Positions 47,787 through 59,662 of a stretch of 64,000 nucleotides of DNA are shown here, piece by piece. Both the position numbers and the translations under genes were made by a program. The DNA is from Kuschelorhynchus macadamiae (lineage: Eukaryota; Arthropoda; Insecta; Coleoptera; Curculionidae): positions 346,074 through 410,073 of the forward strand of contig JAUTXW010002173.1 in assembly GCA_030620095.1 (NCBI GenBank), read 5' to 3'. The number at the start of each line of letters is the position of its first letter. Position 1 is the stretch's first letter. Under the pieces are notes generated by a model, which saw nothing but the letters and a program-made list of their open reading frames with translations, searched no databases and was not told where the DNA came from.

Positions 47787-49496
47787 CTTCGAGACTTTTA
47801 TTGTGTACTTTTACTTGTGCTTAACGATGAAGCTAGTAATTTTTCAAAAAATCAGGGCGTATCATTTTTTTATTAAGTGAGGGATAGTTAGCCATACCTC
47901 CGCCCATGGTTAAAATAAAAACTGTAGGATACTGTCAAAATATGGGTTTAGTTGCTATGCGGTTGTGCCAAATCTTAATCAAATAGATTTTACTGCTCTG
48001 AAATTACTAAACAAATCATATATTTTATTTTAAACTTTAGCACCCTGTATCTCGAAAACAAAGTATTTGCGGAAACATCATCCAAGAAATCACCCCCTTT
48101 AATATTCACTTGATACTTCAGAACACCCTGTATATAAAACGGCAAATTTATTTTTTACATTACGATATTTTTTCATCATGCAGGGTAACCGTATATATTT
48201 TGCTTACAAAACAGTGAAATACGTCAAATGTCTTTTATTTGTTTTGTGTATAAATAATTTGATTCCTATCATAAAGAGTAGCCTTAGAGAAACGAAGCAG
48301 TCCCTGAATTTTTTTCTTAATTTTAAAACGGTTCGTTAAAAAAAATCCGTTCATTGTACAACATGTCAAATTTCTGTTATCTCTTTGTATATAAAACATT
48401 TTTTTTACCATAGGGGACATAAGGCCCTTTATGAACACAAATGTTTTGGGTTTCCTTAACGTTTAGTTGTTTTATAAAATGGTAAAAAGGCAAATTTCTT
48501 TTCTTTCTTTGCCTACAAAAGCATTTTATTTAGAATTAATCTAGGAGAGCGAAAAACATAATTAAAATTTTTATAATTTTTTTTTAAGAATGGAATATTG
48601 GAAAATTTGTCTTATTTTTTTGTATACACATTTTTTTTGGCCCACACAAGGTGATCCTAGGGGAGTAGAACAGAAGTACTAATTAAACTTTATTTTATGT
48701 GTCACATAAATAAATTTCTTTTTTCAAATTTCTTGGAATTTTTAAAATTGACTTTATAATTTCAAAAATTTTGAAGATGGCACTCTCTAGCGAGAAGCCA
48801 TCGAAGATTCGAAGAAATGCGACAGCTGCACTAAGATATTTTCTTCGTTAAAATTATTTTATTTTAAAAGTAATTTTAATGTTGTCCGTCAAATATTATT
48901 CAATCAGAACATAAAGATTTAATAAGTTGACGTCACACTTTGAAAAATGGCTGAAAGATTCTTTGGAGAAACGTGCAAACTAACCTCTAGGTCGTGTGGT
49001 GTTCCGTTCGAGTATTCCTACATCATAATCTAGAAACTTTTATCTGTGATAGCGTGTACATATGGTTATCGTCTTTTTTAGGTAGCCTACTTAACAACCT
49101 TGGGTAGAAAGGACATTACTTCCAGAACAAATAGGATTTTGAAGTACATATTGACATATAAGCTGACAATATCCTTTCGTTATCAAGGCAAGTACCATAA
49201 GCGTCCATTTTGTGAATAAGTTAAATGCGGCTATTGTACGCTTCCATTAAGAAAATTTTTATCTGAATAGAGTGTCCAAGATAGAAATGAGGGATTAGAA
49301 ACTTTATTATTTTTATTTGCCCTAACTAGAAGTTAGAATACTCTTACTTTTGGTTAGAAGATAAACTTGCACTGAAATAAGGATGAGGTGATATTTATTT
49401 TTCCCACATAAAATTTTTTACTTCCCTCGTAAAGGAGAAATAAATAAATAAATAAATAAATAATGCCTTCATATTATAGAAGGTGGAAATTTACAT
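47787..49496. other. Unassigned AT-rich DNA
   Basis: ACACCCTGTATATAAAAC at 48123 is one of the dispersed motifs. An (AAAT)n run is at 49438-49462, preceded by TACTTCCCTCGTAAAGGAGAA, an end of the CGCCATTTTG repeat family standing alone. No gene found. Confidence 0.4.
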
Positions 49497-49498
49497 AT

Positions 49499-49544
<46 letters not shown>
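49497..49544. repeat. (TA)n microsatellite, about 48 bp
   Basis: Pure TA array. Confidence 0.95.
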
Positions 49545-49548
<4 letters not shown>

Positions 49549-49757
49549 TTATAATTTAAATTATCCAATATGGCGCAGTCTAGCTTTAAAGAGCTACTCT
49601 ACTGAACCATGTTGAAACTACAAATGACATATTTAATAATTTCAAGTTTCTTAATTAATTAATAATTTAATGGCAAATAATCTGAAAGACAATATAAAAA
49701 TAAATCTAAAATGTTTATCAAATATTATTTATATATTTCAACTGTCAATCGCCTTAA

Positions 49758-50285
49758 GGGAGAACCGCACGCAGTATTATGGATCATTTGCAAGTCTTCC
49801 GCCGATGCAATATTATGTTAAAACTATAAGAGATATGTATTAGCTTCAATGTGATTTCAATAGGGAAATATGTATAGTTGGGCGCTAAATGCGATTTTTT
49901 ATGAAAAAATCTAATCTAGAATTATAAAACAGAAGTAGATTTGTTCATTTTCGATCATTTTTCGACCACTTTTTGACGCAAATGCTATCGCATATAATTT
50001 CTTTTTCCACAAAATGGCTCTTTACCGCCTTGCATTGATCCTTTGTATACGTAACTGTAAAATTTGAAATGGTAAATCGTACTCATGTCTTTGTATTTCT
50101 GCAGCGCGTGAACCCTTTTGAACCCATTTTTAAACGAAATGTAATTTAAATTGCCTATACATAACACATTTTTTTGAGGTCGGACGTGCAGGAAGTTTTT
50201 TCTAATACGTAGGTACCTTTTCATTTTACTTTGAACTTGACTAGACCTTGTGGCTAGTTTTTCACTTTTTGCGTGCAGTTCTCCC
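49758..50285 (-). mobile_element. 528-bp TTAA-flanked MITE, copy B
   Basis: TTAA at 49754-49757 and 50286-50289 flanks an element with ends GGGAGAACCGCACGCA and the complement of GGGAGAACTGCACGCA. It is the inverted partner of 22552-23081, highly similar along its whole length. The 124-residue frame crossing it starts outside the element and is not conserved as protein between copies. Confidence 0.9.
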
Positions 50286-50399
50286 TTAAGAACGCAGAAA
50301 ACGGAACTATGGAAAAAGGGACGGACCGATGGACATTCACACACAAAATCATATAACAAAATTTATCAATTACCTTGCAACGCTAACAGATGCTTCTTA

Positions 50400-51695
50400 T
50401 ATTACTTTTAAACCAATTAAGGTTTAAGTTCAAGAAATTAGTAAGTAATTAGTAGGTAATGAATTATACGAAACAACTGCTTGATAAGAACATGATCGCT
50501 GAAAAATTGGTGCCGAGGCATTGTTAATCTATAACCATGGCGAATATTAACTGCGTGATTATTACTCCGGAAAATGAGACGTTCACGTAAAGAGGAAGTG
50601 GAATCAGGTTCCCTCAAAATTTGAATTAAAAAAGTACTAAAATGAAGAAGCCTGCGCGAATCGATCTTTAGCCAATTCAATTCAGAGTAATATGGAGATA
50701 TATGATCAGATTTTCTAAGACCAAAGATAAATCGAACACAGACATTCTGAACTTATTGACTTCGGGACTTCCCTTCCATGTCCAAAGAATATCCATACAG
50801 AAAATCACAATAATTAAAATTTGAGAGAATTAACGACTCGCAAAGCATTTTTTTTCAATTAAAACTTAAAATATGTCTATTATCGTATAGGTTTTTCAAC
50901 TATAGGTATGACTTTTGTATTAATTTTTTCAAATGATTTCGAAATCTTAGATGATTGTCAATAATAACGCCTACATTTCTTGCACTATCAGCGACTGAGA
51001 GTTTTATGTTGTTTATGGTAATATTAATATTATTTTTAAGAAATTCTACTTTATTTTTGCTACCAAATATTATAAGATACGATTTGGAAGGGTTAAGTTT
51101 TAGGTTATCATCATCAGCAAGTTGGGTTAATGTGTTTAAATCTTCATTTATCCTAGTTTCTCATTCAACAAAATCATCGAAATCAAAACAATAATAAACC
51201 TGTATATCATCCGCATATGACTGTATGTTACAGTAATTTAAAGATTTAAAAATATCTGAAGTATAAATCAAAAATAGTAATGGGCCTAATACTGAGCCTT
51301 GAGGCACGCCAGATTTAATTTGAATTTCATCTGACTACTTATTATCCGAAAATATCTTCTGGTGACGATTAGAAAGATAAGAGGCAAAAATTAAACATGA
51401 ATCCCCCTGCTAACCATAATATTTCAGCTTGGAAATAAGAAGATTATGACTAATGATATCGAACGCCTTAGAAAAGTCTAATAATATTAAAATACTGTTA
51501 AGTCTTTTATCACAGGCGCGAGCAACATCATCAATCACGTTTGTTAATGCTACAGAAGTACTAAATTTCTTCCTAAAACTACACTGACTATCAGGAATTA
51601 TTTCATTTATTACACAAAACTTGTAAACTTGGTTATATAACATTTTTTCATAAATTTTAGAGAAGGCCGGTAAAATACTTATTACCAAGAAGTAT
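50400..51695 (-). mobile_element. Non-LTR retrotransposon RT relic (second LINE lineage)
   Basis: Read 51688 to about 50440, it gives SILPAFSKIYEKMLYNQVYK, IPDSQCSFRKKFSTSVAL, LILLDFSKAFDIISHNLLIS, SGVPQGSVLGPLLFLIYTSD, then SYADDIQVYYCF with intact ADD. LADDDNLKLNPSKSYLIIFG, the thumb, and the C-terminal NWLKIDSRRLLHF...RHQFFSDHV follow. Several stops (for example after FDDFVE) and frameshifts kill it. It is 5'-truncated at the start of RT motif 1, where the CGCCATTTTG repeat copy begins. It is clearly different from the LINE at 13.3-14.4 kb. Confidence 0.88.
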
Positions 51696-52520
51696 TAAAG
51701 TCGTGAAAAAACCACCCTTCCAACGTTTTTTCAATTCCATCGGTCTGTCTGTCTCTTCGCGACATAACTATAAAACTGTTTACCCGATTGACTTTAAATT
51801 TTGCTCAAAAATTAAGGGTCATATGGGGATGACTATAACACTATTTATCTAATTTTTCTCAGATTGTATAAAAATCAAGTATTATGTAGGAATTAATTGG
51901 TAAAATTTTGGTACGAATCCAAGATGGCGGCTTAATAAAATATTTAAAAAACGACTTAATGCATTGACTTCAAATTGTGTGGACTGTGCTGTAACTAAAT
52001 GTGGTGTAAGATGAAGTGGCAATTGTTTGTAATCGTGAGAAAATCATCCTGTCTAGTTTTACATATCTTCACTTCAATTTCGTTGGTCCGTCTGTCGGTC
52101 TGCCTGTCGATCTCTTAGTTCACAAGTTTAAGCAAAATTTAAGGGTCATATGGGGATGACCTAGTAATACTTTGTTAAAAATCCAATGTGATGGAACAAG
52201 ATGGCGGCATAGTGAAATACATTTTTTAAAAAGCCAACGTAAAAAAATCTTATTTAATTCACTTTAAATTTCGCAGATATATTGAATGTCATATAGGGAT
52301 AAAATGGTAGGAATTCAACATGACCTAACAAAATATCCTTGCGTGTCAATGTAAAACTACTTATTATTTTTTTAAATATGCCCAAAAATTATAGGTATAG
52401 GTAGAAAATGGTAAAATATTGGTAGGAATATTGGATGGGACAAAATGGCTCCGAATATGTTTTACTAAATGACTATGTACTGAACTAAATTGGGTCCCAC
52501 TTCACTATACCTAATAAAAG
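51695..52520 (-). repeat. Interspersed CGCCATTTTG-subrepeat family, copy 4 (inverted)
   Basis: This minus-strand copy is recognised by CAAGATGGCGGCTTAATAAA and CAAGATGGCGGCATAGTGAA, TAAGGGTCATATGGGGATGA (twice), CCGTCTGTCGGTCTGCC, and the end at about 51690. It abuts the truncated 5' end of the LINE relic. Confidence 0.75.
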
Positions 52521-52689
52521 GAATTACTTGCTAGAGCAGTAAAATAATCAGCCCGTAATTAAATGTGTGGTTAAAGCGTGCACCACAAAGTTCCATGAAG
52601 AAAAATATTGTACAGTATATATCGTAAATATTGTACGTACTAAAGAGTTTTTATTATTAGATAACAGGAATTAAATTGTTAATGTATTT

Positions 52690-53320
52690 TTGTATCACGT
52701 TACACGAACGTCACAAGGATACCATGATACCTATCTGGTACATGTCCTGCAAATCGCAGGCACAATAATCCTTTTTAGTCAAACGATGATTGCGATTTCG
52801 CTCTTTTTAGAACTCATCAAGTCGCTTTGAGGGGCAAAGGTATAAAATGGAATCATAGAAACAACTACTCCGCTGACTAATACCACGAGCGGCATCGAGT
52901 TACATTGTTGATTCCCGACTTTCGTTGGGAGAAATAGTGTATTTTGGTTTTACGTTACACCAATGTTACAAGGATACCATGATCCCTGTCTGGAACATGC
53001 CCTGCAATGCTTTAAGCGCAATGATCCATTTCAGTCGAACGACGATTTCGATTTCGCTCTTTTTAGAGTGCATCAGGCCACCATAGACTAGCGAGCCCCG
53101 TGAGAAGCAAAGGCACAAAATGGAATCGCAGACAACATACTATTCATTACAGAAAAAACTATTCAGCTGGCTAATACCACGATTGGCATTCAATTACACT
53201 GTTAATTCCTGATTTTCGTAGGGAGAATATATTTTTATTTTAGGTTACACCAATGTCAGAAAAATGATACTACGATTCCTGTCTGGAAAATTTCCTGCAA
53301 TGCAACAGGCGCAATATATA
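52690..53320 (-). repeat. Diverged inverted copies of the 278-bp ribozyme unit
   Basis: Two units and part of a third on the minus strand align with the array at 44752-45703 through TGATCC...TGTCTGGAACATG, TTCGCTCTTTTTAGA, CAACTACTCCGCTG, CTAATACCACG and GACTTTCGTTGGGAG. The ribozyme cores (52776-52830 and 53032-53090) are damaged: the first has UUGAUGA in place of CUGAUGA, the second CUGAUGC. GAAA and the stem II sequence survive in both. An old, dead array of the same family. Confidence 0.82.
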
Positions 53321-54510
53321 TATAGTAGACAAGAAAAAAATTGTAGTTTCCATCGAGGTTATTTTGCATATCGATCAGGTCGACTTGCCAAAGGCTATTC
53401 ATTTTATTTGAAAAATTTGGTTTAACTTAATTAATTTGCATAAATATAATTATAACTTCTTGGATTAGATTTTTATATTTTTCTGTGCTTTGTTCACCTT
53501 TCGGTTTCTTCTGAAACTATACATAAAAACTTTCCTTAAACACATTAATTGGCTTCATATCGATATTCTGTCAATAAATAGCTCGCAATATCATGGACCA
53601 CAGAATAAAACAAACGCGAATCCGCGAAAAAACATTAACCTTTGGTTACACCTAGCCGGTTAAGGGTAAAGCTGAGAGGAGTTCTGCAGATTTCAGCCAC
53701 AAGAGTTCGATAATCCGCACATCAACCGAGAATTAATCACATACAATTTAGCCATGCTCCTGGCCTTATAAGTAACATATGGATAAGAAATGCCACTGTT
53801 TTAATTTCTAAGAAATAGCCATTTGGCGTGGCTCTATTTTCTTCCCCAGAAAATTGGTTAAAGTACCTTATAATTTCGAACGCATGTTAACCTTTAAAAT
53901 AAGTTCTATATAACAATTTTGATTTTCATTTGAAATTCCATTTCCATCCTCCAGTTATCCATTACCACACTTGCTAACCCTTCCGTCAACAACTATGCCC
54001 ATGCCTATCCGAATAAAACAATTTAAATAACCATTACGTAACACCCATGTCCGCTGTCCAAATTTATTTTGACCCGCATAGAGCGCGGGGGAGAAGGAGG
54101 AAGACAGATAATATCAGAGCTCACCATCAATTTATTTAAAAACCTACTAAAATCGGATTTGTCCCTGTCCGATACGCGTTTCAAATATTAAACTCCAAAT
54201 AAATTTTATATAATAAATCAATATTTAATAATATTCGGCATTACATTTGAGTGCGAACGTAGGCTGCGAACGACACTTTCAATAATTCGCATTATGCACG
54301 CTCTGAAATTTGTAAAATTGTTTTGTTCGACGATGGAATTAAATAGTTTTCCTGGATTTTTGATTACCATTTAAATTGTTCGGCTTTTCGGCACGCCTGC
54401 GCCTGCCCAAGTTTTATTTGTTATTTTTTTAATTTATTTGACGCGGAAATACTGTTTAGTCATGATTAGGCAGTAAACGGCATTTACGATTATCCTCAAA
54501 ACCTCTAAAC
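53321..54510. other. Unique, less repetitive DNA
   Basis: No ORF, but sequence complexity is higher than nearby, with a GC-rich spot (GAGCGCGGGGGAGAAGGAGG) at about 54082. A regulatory role is possible; nothing specific can be shown. Confidence 0.35.
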
Positions 54511-54516
54511 ATTAAA

Positions 54517-55248
54517 AAATGCATAAATGTGATCTCCCTCTTGAAACGAATGATGAAGCTCCATCCAAAAGCGTATTTAAATTGGATGATCCAGGAACAT
54601 GGCCCACTATTTTATCAAACAATTTAACTGATATTTTATTTATTTAATATTATGATATTATGATAAGGGCAGAACATTTCTAAAGATTTTAGCATACAAA
54701 TTGTTAATATCGGCTTCTCTGATTGGCGTCATTCCTCAGACCATCTTAGTAAGCATGAACACTCTAAGACATTAAAAACTTGGTGCAAATTAAAAATGAA
54801 AAAAAAATGTACCATTGACGAGGAACAATACAACTTTTATAGAAGGGAAAAAAGTCGGGCGATTATTTAAAGAATGATTTCTGTAATCCAATTGTTAGTC
54901 AGTGAGTTAGCCTTTATAAGCTCTAGTACGCAACTGTATCATAGAGATAATGGATAACTTTTTAAAGGCGATAGAGATGTTGGCCAAATTTGATCCCATT
55001 ATTTCGGAACATCTAAATAATATCAATAGATGTATATATTCTGGAATACGTATCCCGCATTAGTTGGGCAGCATTTTCAAAACGAAATAATTAGTCTTTT
55101 GGCCAATAAAATTCTAAATAAAATTAAAAACGCTATTAAAAAATCGAAATATTTTACAATCATTATTGATTCTACACGAGACATAAGTCACATCTCAAGT
55201 AGCACTTTTAGTCATGAATACATCATTGCTATCACGAATTTTTATTGA
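54517..55248 (+). pseudogene. hAT-family (ZMYM1/DUF4371-like) transposase relic, N-terminal half
   Basis: In shifting plus-strand frames the order fits the ZMYM1-like hAT proteins: FKLDDPGTWPTIL (about 54.57 kb), the SDWRH-like zinc-finger region near 54.72 kb, and EMLAKFDPIISEHLNNI at 54.97-55.02 kb. Then NEIISLLANKILNKIKNAI and SKYFTIIIDSTRDISH follow at 55.08-55.19 kb, the last holding a catalytic-type Asp. Frameshifts and stops are plentiful and the C-terminal half is missing. It is separate from the next relic, which restarts with its own N-terminal part. Confidence 0.65.
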
Positions 55249-56075
55249 AGTAACCGGAACTTGGTGTCGACACGTTCTGTTTAAGCTGAGACTACGTAGT
55301 CATTGCCAAAATTGGGAACAATTTTAGGGTAACTATTTCGTGCATAACATGAAACTGTGACTTTGACTATTACTTAGATAGTACGGAATTGTGTAGTTTC
55401 ATTTAAGTAGCCGAATAGTAATAATTCACCCTATTCGTCACTTCCATATTTCTGTTTTTATTTAATCCGTTTTAAAATATGTATGGTTCGTTTTAATACA
55501 AACATAACAGTTATTTATGGCAACTACAAACACTCAAATTGGGAATGTGGTGTAGAGCGTATAGAATACATTATTGGTATGTGAGGTAGAACATGCGTTT
55601 CACTTAGTTTTGTGGCTATGCTGAGGACCTAAAATTAAAACGCAGGCAATTGCTCTGGTGAATATGCTGATGATAGTCGTAAAAAAGTACACGCAATTAA
55701 AATTCGTTAATTTTCAATACATTTTGGTCAAATATATTGGCAATTTAAATCTCAAAAATGTAATTTTGGACTTTGGTTTAAATAGTAATTATCACTAAAT
55801 ATCTTATTATAGATAGTGATTCTTTTTTTAACGTAATGTTTAAGTTGTATGCATTTTTAATCTTTATACTCACAAAAACAATCATAGCTAAATGTTTATA
55901 GGGTAGATGAAAATAAACAATGAAGTGAGGTGAAGTGCTACTTCACCAGGAAAAATAAACAAGCAAACATCTCACTATATTTATTATATATCTCTTAAAC
56001 TTTAAGTTTTTACGTTCATTTATTCACCTAATAGGCAAAAAATAAACTATACATCTCGAATAAATATTTTACTTG
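55249..56075. other. Unassigned AT-rich DNA
   Basis: No identifiable feature lies between the two hAT-like relics. Confidence 0.4.
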
Positions 56076-58276
56076 ACCGTTGGCGGCATGTCTTTTTAAA
56101 ACTTTCAATCGAACTTTATTATAACAACTATAACAATGGCGCAAACCGCTTCGACTTTGCTGGAGATGCTATGTTTAGTTTACGATACTACGTTGCTATG
56201 ACAACGCGTACGCGATGACGTCGACCGCATGGAAGATTAATGTTAACCAGCGCCATACATCGCTCACGGTGAATTGCTAACGCAGTACCCTACACCCACG
56301 TGTCGTTCAGTTGAGGTGGTTGTTTACTTTTATTTTCGCGGATTTCGCTGCAACCGGTTAGTTCCTTTGCAGTTTTTCTTGACTGTTTTGTGTTATATTT
56401 ATTTATGGTGTTACAACTTTATTTGGTGTTGGGTTTATTAATTTACATTATTGATGAATCCGATCACGGATGTGGTTTGCATTTTGTTGGAAACTCCATT
56501 TAATCGATGGAAGGAACAAGATCAGAGTTTTAATCGTCATCCTGGTTTTCGGCGTACAAATGGTTATGTAGTAGTCAAATATTACAAAAACTGTTTTGCT
56601 GGCCTTGTTTACTAGTTTCCAATAAATATTCAGTGTGGAATAAGGAAGGATTGGCACGTATGTTAAATATATGAAGGTCTTTACATAAACATGAAGACTC
56701 GACGGAGCATTTAAAATGCGAATTAATGCTAAAAACATTTGTAAAAAATCAAAGCACTATAGCTGACATTTTAAAAGAAAATGCTAAACTATATAAAATA
56801 AATTTTAACGAAAACGTTCGATTAAATAGACTATTTATGTGCTTGGTAATTGACGCGTTTTGTATCTTGCAAAATAAGAGTTAGTCTTTCGCGGCATTGA
56901 TGAGAGCAGGAAGTCAATAAATAGGGGGAATTTTAAAAAGCTTTTAGGTTTATTATTATCGAGAAGTTTTAAAGAACTAAAAGATCATCACAAAAAAATT
57001 AAAAATGTCTTTACTGGTGACTCCAAAACTATTCAAAACGAAATAATTAATTATTAATTGAATTTAATTGAATGCATTTCTGATTATTTAAAATGAACAT
57101 GTAAAAAATGAAATAATGAACACACAGTTTTTTTCTATGCAAGTGGATGACACCACTGATATTACGCAAACCTCCCAGTGCTCCATAATTTTAAGATACG
57201 TTAAGTCAGAAGATTCAGTAGTCGAGAGATTCTTAGGATTTTATAATGTCAGCTCCGATAGAACGTCGGAGAATTTATATTCTCTATTGAAATAAATTTT
57301 GGACCAATTTGACTATAAATGTAAATTAATAGGGCAATGTTACGATGGCGCAAGTGTGATGTCTGGCCATCTAAATGGCCTTCAAAAAAAAAAGGAAAAA
57401 GCGCCGCAAGCCGTATTTGTCCTGATGCAGTAAAGTTTAAAAATATTTCTAAGTGTCGAATTGTTTTGCAAGCCTTAGTGGTATTCCCTTATTTCATCAC
57501 TTAGCCAAACGAACGTATGCTCTTATATTTGCATCTACGAGGCGTATACCAACAATTACAGAAACGCGTTGGTCTTCAAATTCGAAGTTAGTAAATGTGA
57601 TTGTTCAAGTTGCGTTCTTCAAAAAAAATCGTTTGACATTCATTTTTGCATATCCAATATAAAACTCTGTCGTGAGGCGCTCTGTAAAAAAAGAAATGAA
57701 CATCTTTTTTAATACCATGTTTGATAAAGCAAATTCTATTACAGAAATAAATCATTACAAACGTGAGCTTGCTAAGCTTTTTGAAAACCTTTTTTTATGA
57801 AATATTGGGCCAAATTTGTTACAGTTATATGAGGAAATATTTTCAAAAAGTCAACGACTTAACAATGAACTAGGTCTTATTTTTGCCAATGACAGTAATT
57901 AAAATATATCGCTGCAAGAGCAAGTGAAAAAAAAATATGAAAATAAAGATATTTTTAACCAAAGCATATAAAGTGTTTTCCCTTATTTTGACAATACCGT
58001 CGACAAGTGCTTCAGTGGAAAGAAGTTTTTCTTGCCTCAAACGTGTAAAAACTTATTTAAGAAATACAATATCTCGAAAAAGACTTACTTCTCTAGGCAA
58101 TATTTCAATTCAAAAGGAATGTCTGGAGGAGATTAGGGCAACTCATCCATTTTATGAGGATGTTATAAATAAATTTGCAGCTATGAAGAATAGGAGAATT
58201 GATTTAGTATACAAAATTTAGGTAAGTCGTTAAAAAATATTCTACCCCTTATTTTTTCACCCGCGAGCCGCCACTG
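56076..58276 (+). mobile_element. hAT transposon relic, about 2.2 kb
   Basis: The right end reads CACCCGCGAGCCGCCACTG (complement CAGTGGCGGCTCGCGGGTG, a hAT-like terminus); a weak counterpart CGTTGGCGGCATG lies at 56080. Coding blocks in broken plus-strand frames: FRGIDESRKSINRGNF (56.90 kb), DDTTDITQTSQCSIILRYV (57.15 kb), VERFLGFYNVSSDRTSENL (57.22 kb), KLIGQCYDGASVMSGHLNGL (57.33 kb), and RRIPTITETRWSSNSKLVN (57.54 kb). The C-terminal dimerisation domain STSASVERSFSCLKRVKTYL at 58.00-58.06 kb is in a 94-codon open stretch (57937-58221). Many stops and frameshifts; inactive. DNA at 56160-56440 would be its 5' non-coding part. Confidence 0.82.
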
Positions 58277-58961
58277 GTTCTATTGGACTTATACTTTTAG
58301 GTTGGCTGCATTTCTTTACTGAGAAAATTACTCAACATCAAGTGTCTACAACTGCTCCCATACGCTTTTATAGTTTTGGCTTCTTTAAATACGCAACTGT
58401 CACTTTTACCCAATTACATTGGAGTCTCGAACAATAAGGTGGTACGAATAAAGTTATCTACAAAGTTCTTATTAAACCTATACTGTATATTATTACCAAG
58501 CGGTTACGATTTGCATTCCGCCGGTTCTTTAAAATTTAATGCGTTGTTTCGTAGCATGCGGAGAGTTGCGGTGCTTGAGTCACTATTATAATTCTGCCAT
58601 CTATCATAACCATAACCCTTTATTTCGTTTTTATTTTTGTTTCCTTAAAATACCGCTTTAGGTTGTTTTGTTCAGGATGACATAACCAAGTTGCGATATT
58701 TTTAATTTTCTATAAAATGTGGCTGAGTGACGAAAGCTATTTTTTTCCTTGTGGTATGTGAAGCCATTGTGAACCATTTTAACTTAATTGTATTCCGTAG
58801 ACGATAGTTTTGTATGTGTTGTGTACACATACAAAACTAATTAATAGCTGTAGACCGATTTACAATGACTTTAGAAGGACAGTGGCGACAATTGAAAATA
58901 TGACTAATTAATCTACTTTTATACTAACAAACTCTGTCAGCATCAGTTGTCATCATATAGG

Positions 58962-59015
<54 letters not shown>

Positions 59016-59640
59016 TATGTTAATGTTTTACTTTAATAATCTATTCGAACTATCTAGTACAAACTTACTTTTTCATTTAGATTTTTAACAAATAACAATG
59101 TTTGTGGAAGCGATTAATGAGAGTTGTCTGCCAAGTGATTTTAGTAATGTAATATGTACTGAAGAAGGTCTACAAAATAATAGAGAGCTTCTACCTCAAA
59201 TTGAGGTGCTGAATGAAGTAAAACATACACTAAGACATGAACCAATATTATCTTTTGCAGTAAAATAAAACTAAAATACAATAATGTGCAATATTTAATA
59301 ACTTTTCTTAAAGTAAACTTAAACTTAAGATATCTAGGGTCATAGTAATTTACACATGCATCACAAACACTTTATAATTACAACCAAGAAACAGGTGAAT
59401 CAGGGTTAAATACATTTCCCCATATGGCTAATGGCTGAGAACTTCTTGTTTGAATCAATATTCATTTTAATAATCACAAACTAATAAAATGAGACACTAA
59501 AACAACAAACCTCATAAGTAATCCACGTAGGCGAAAAGTAAATAAAACGATTTTAGCAGCAATATGGCCGAACCAATTAAAAATTGGTTACTCTATTGTT
59601 GCCACTGTCCATATAAAATCACCGACCGAATCTCGTACCA
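58277..59640. other. Unassigned DNA with a TA array
   Basis: A (TA)n tract lies at 58967-59010 between GGGTTTTA and AGGGTTATG. A small perfect hairpin (AGTTTTGTATGTGT / ACACATACAAAACT) is at 58806-58838. No gene found. Confidence 0.45.
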
Positions 59641-59662
59641 GCGCCCCCTATCTCCGGGGGCG
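59641..59662 (-). promoter_or_regulatory. GC hairpin containing a CTCF-core-like AGGGGGCGC
   Basis: CGCCCCC-tatctcc-GGGGGCG is a GC-only inverted repeat in AT-rich DNA. Its minus strand holds AGGGGGCGC, which equals the core of the CTCF consensus (AGRKGGCRS), although the upstream CCASY part is not matched. Candidate insulator site only. Confidence 0.25.
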
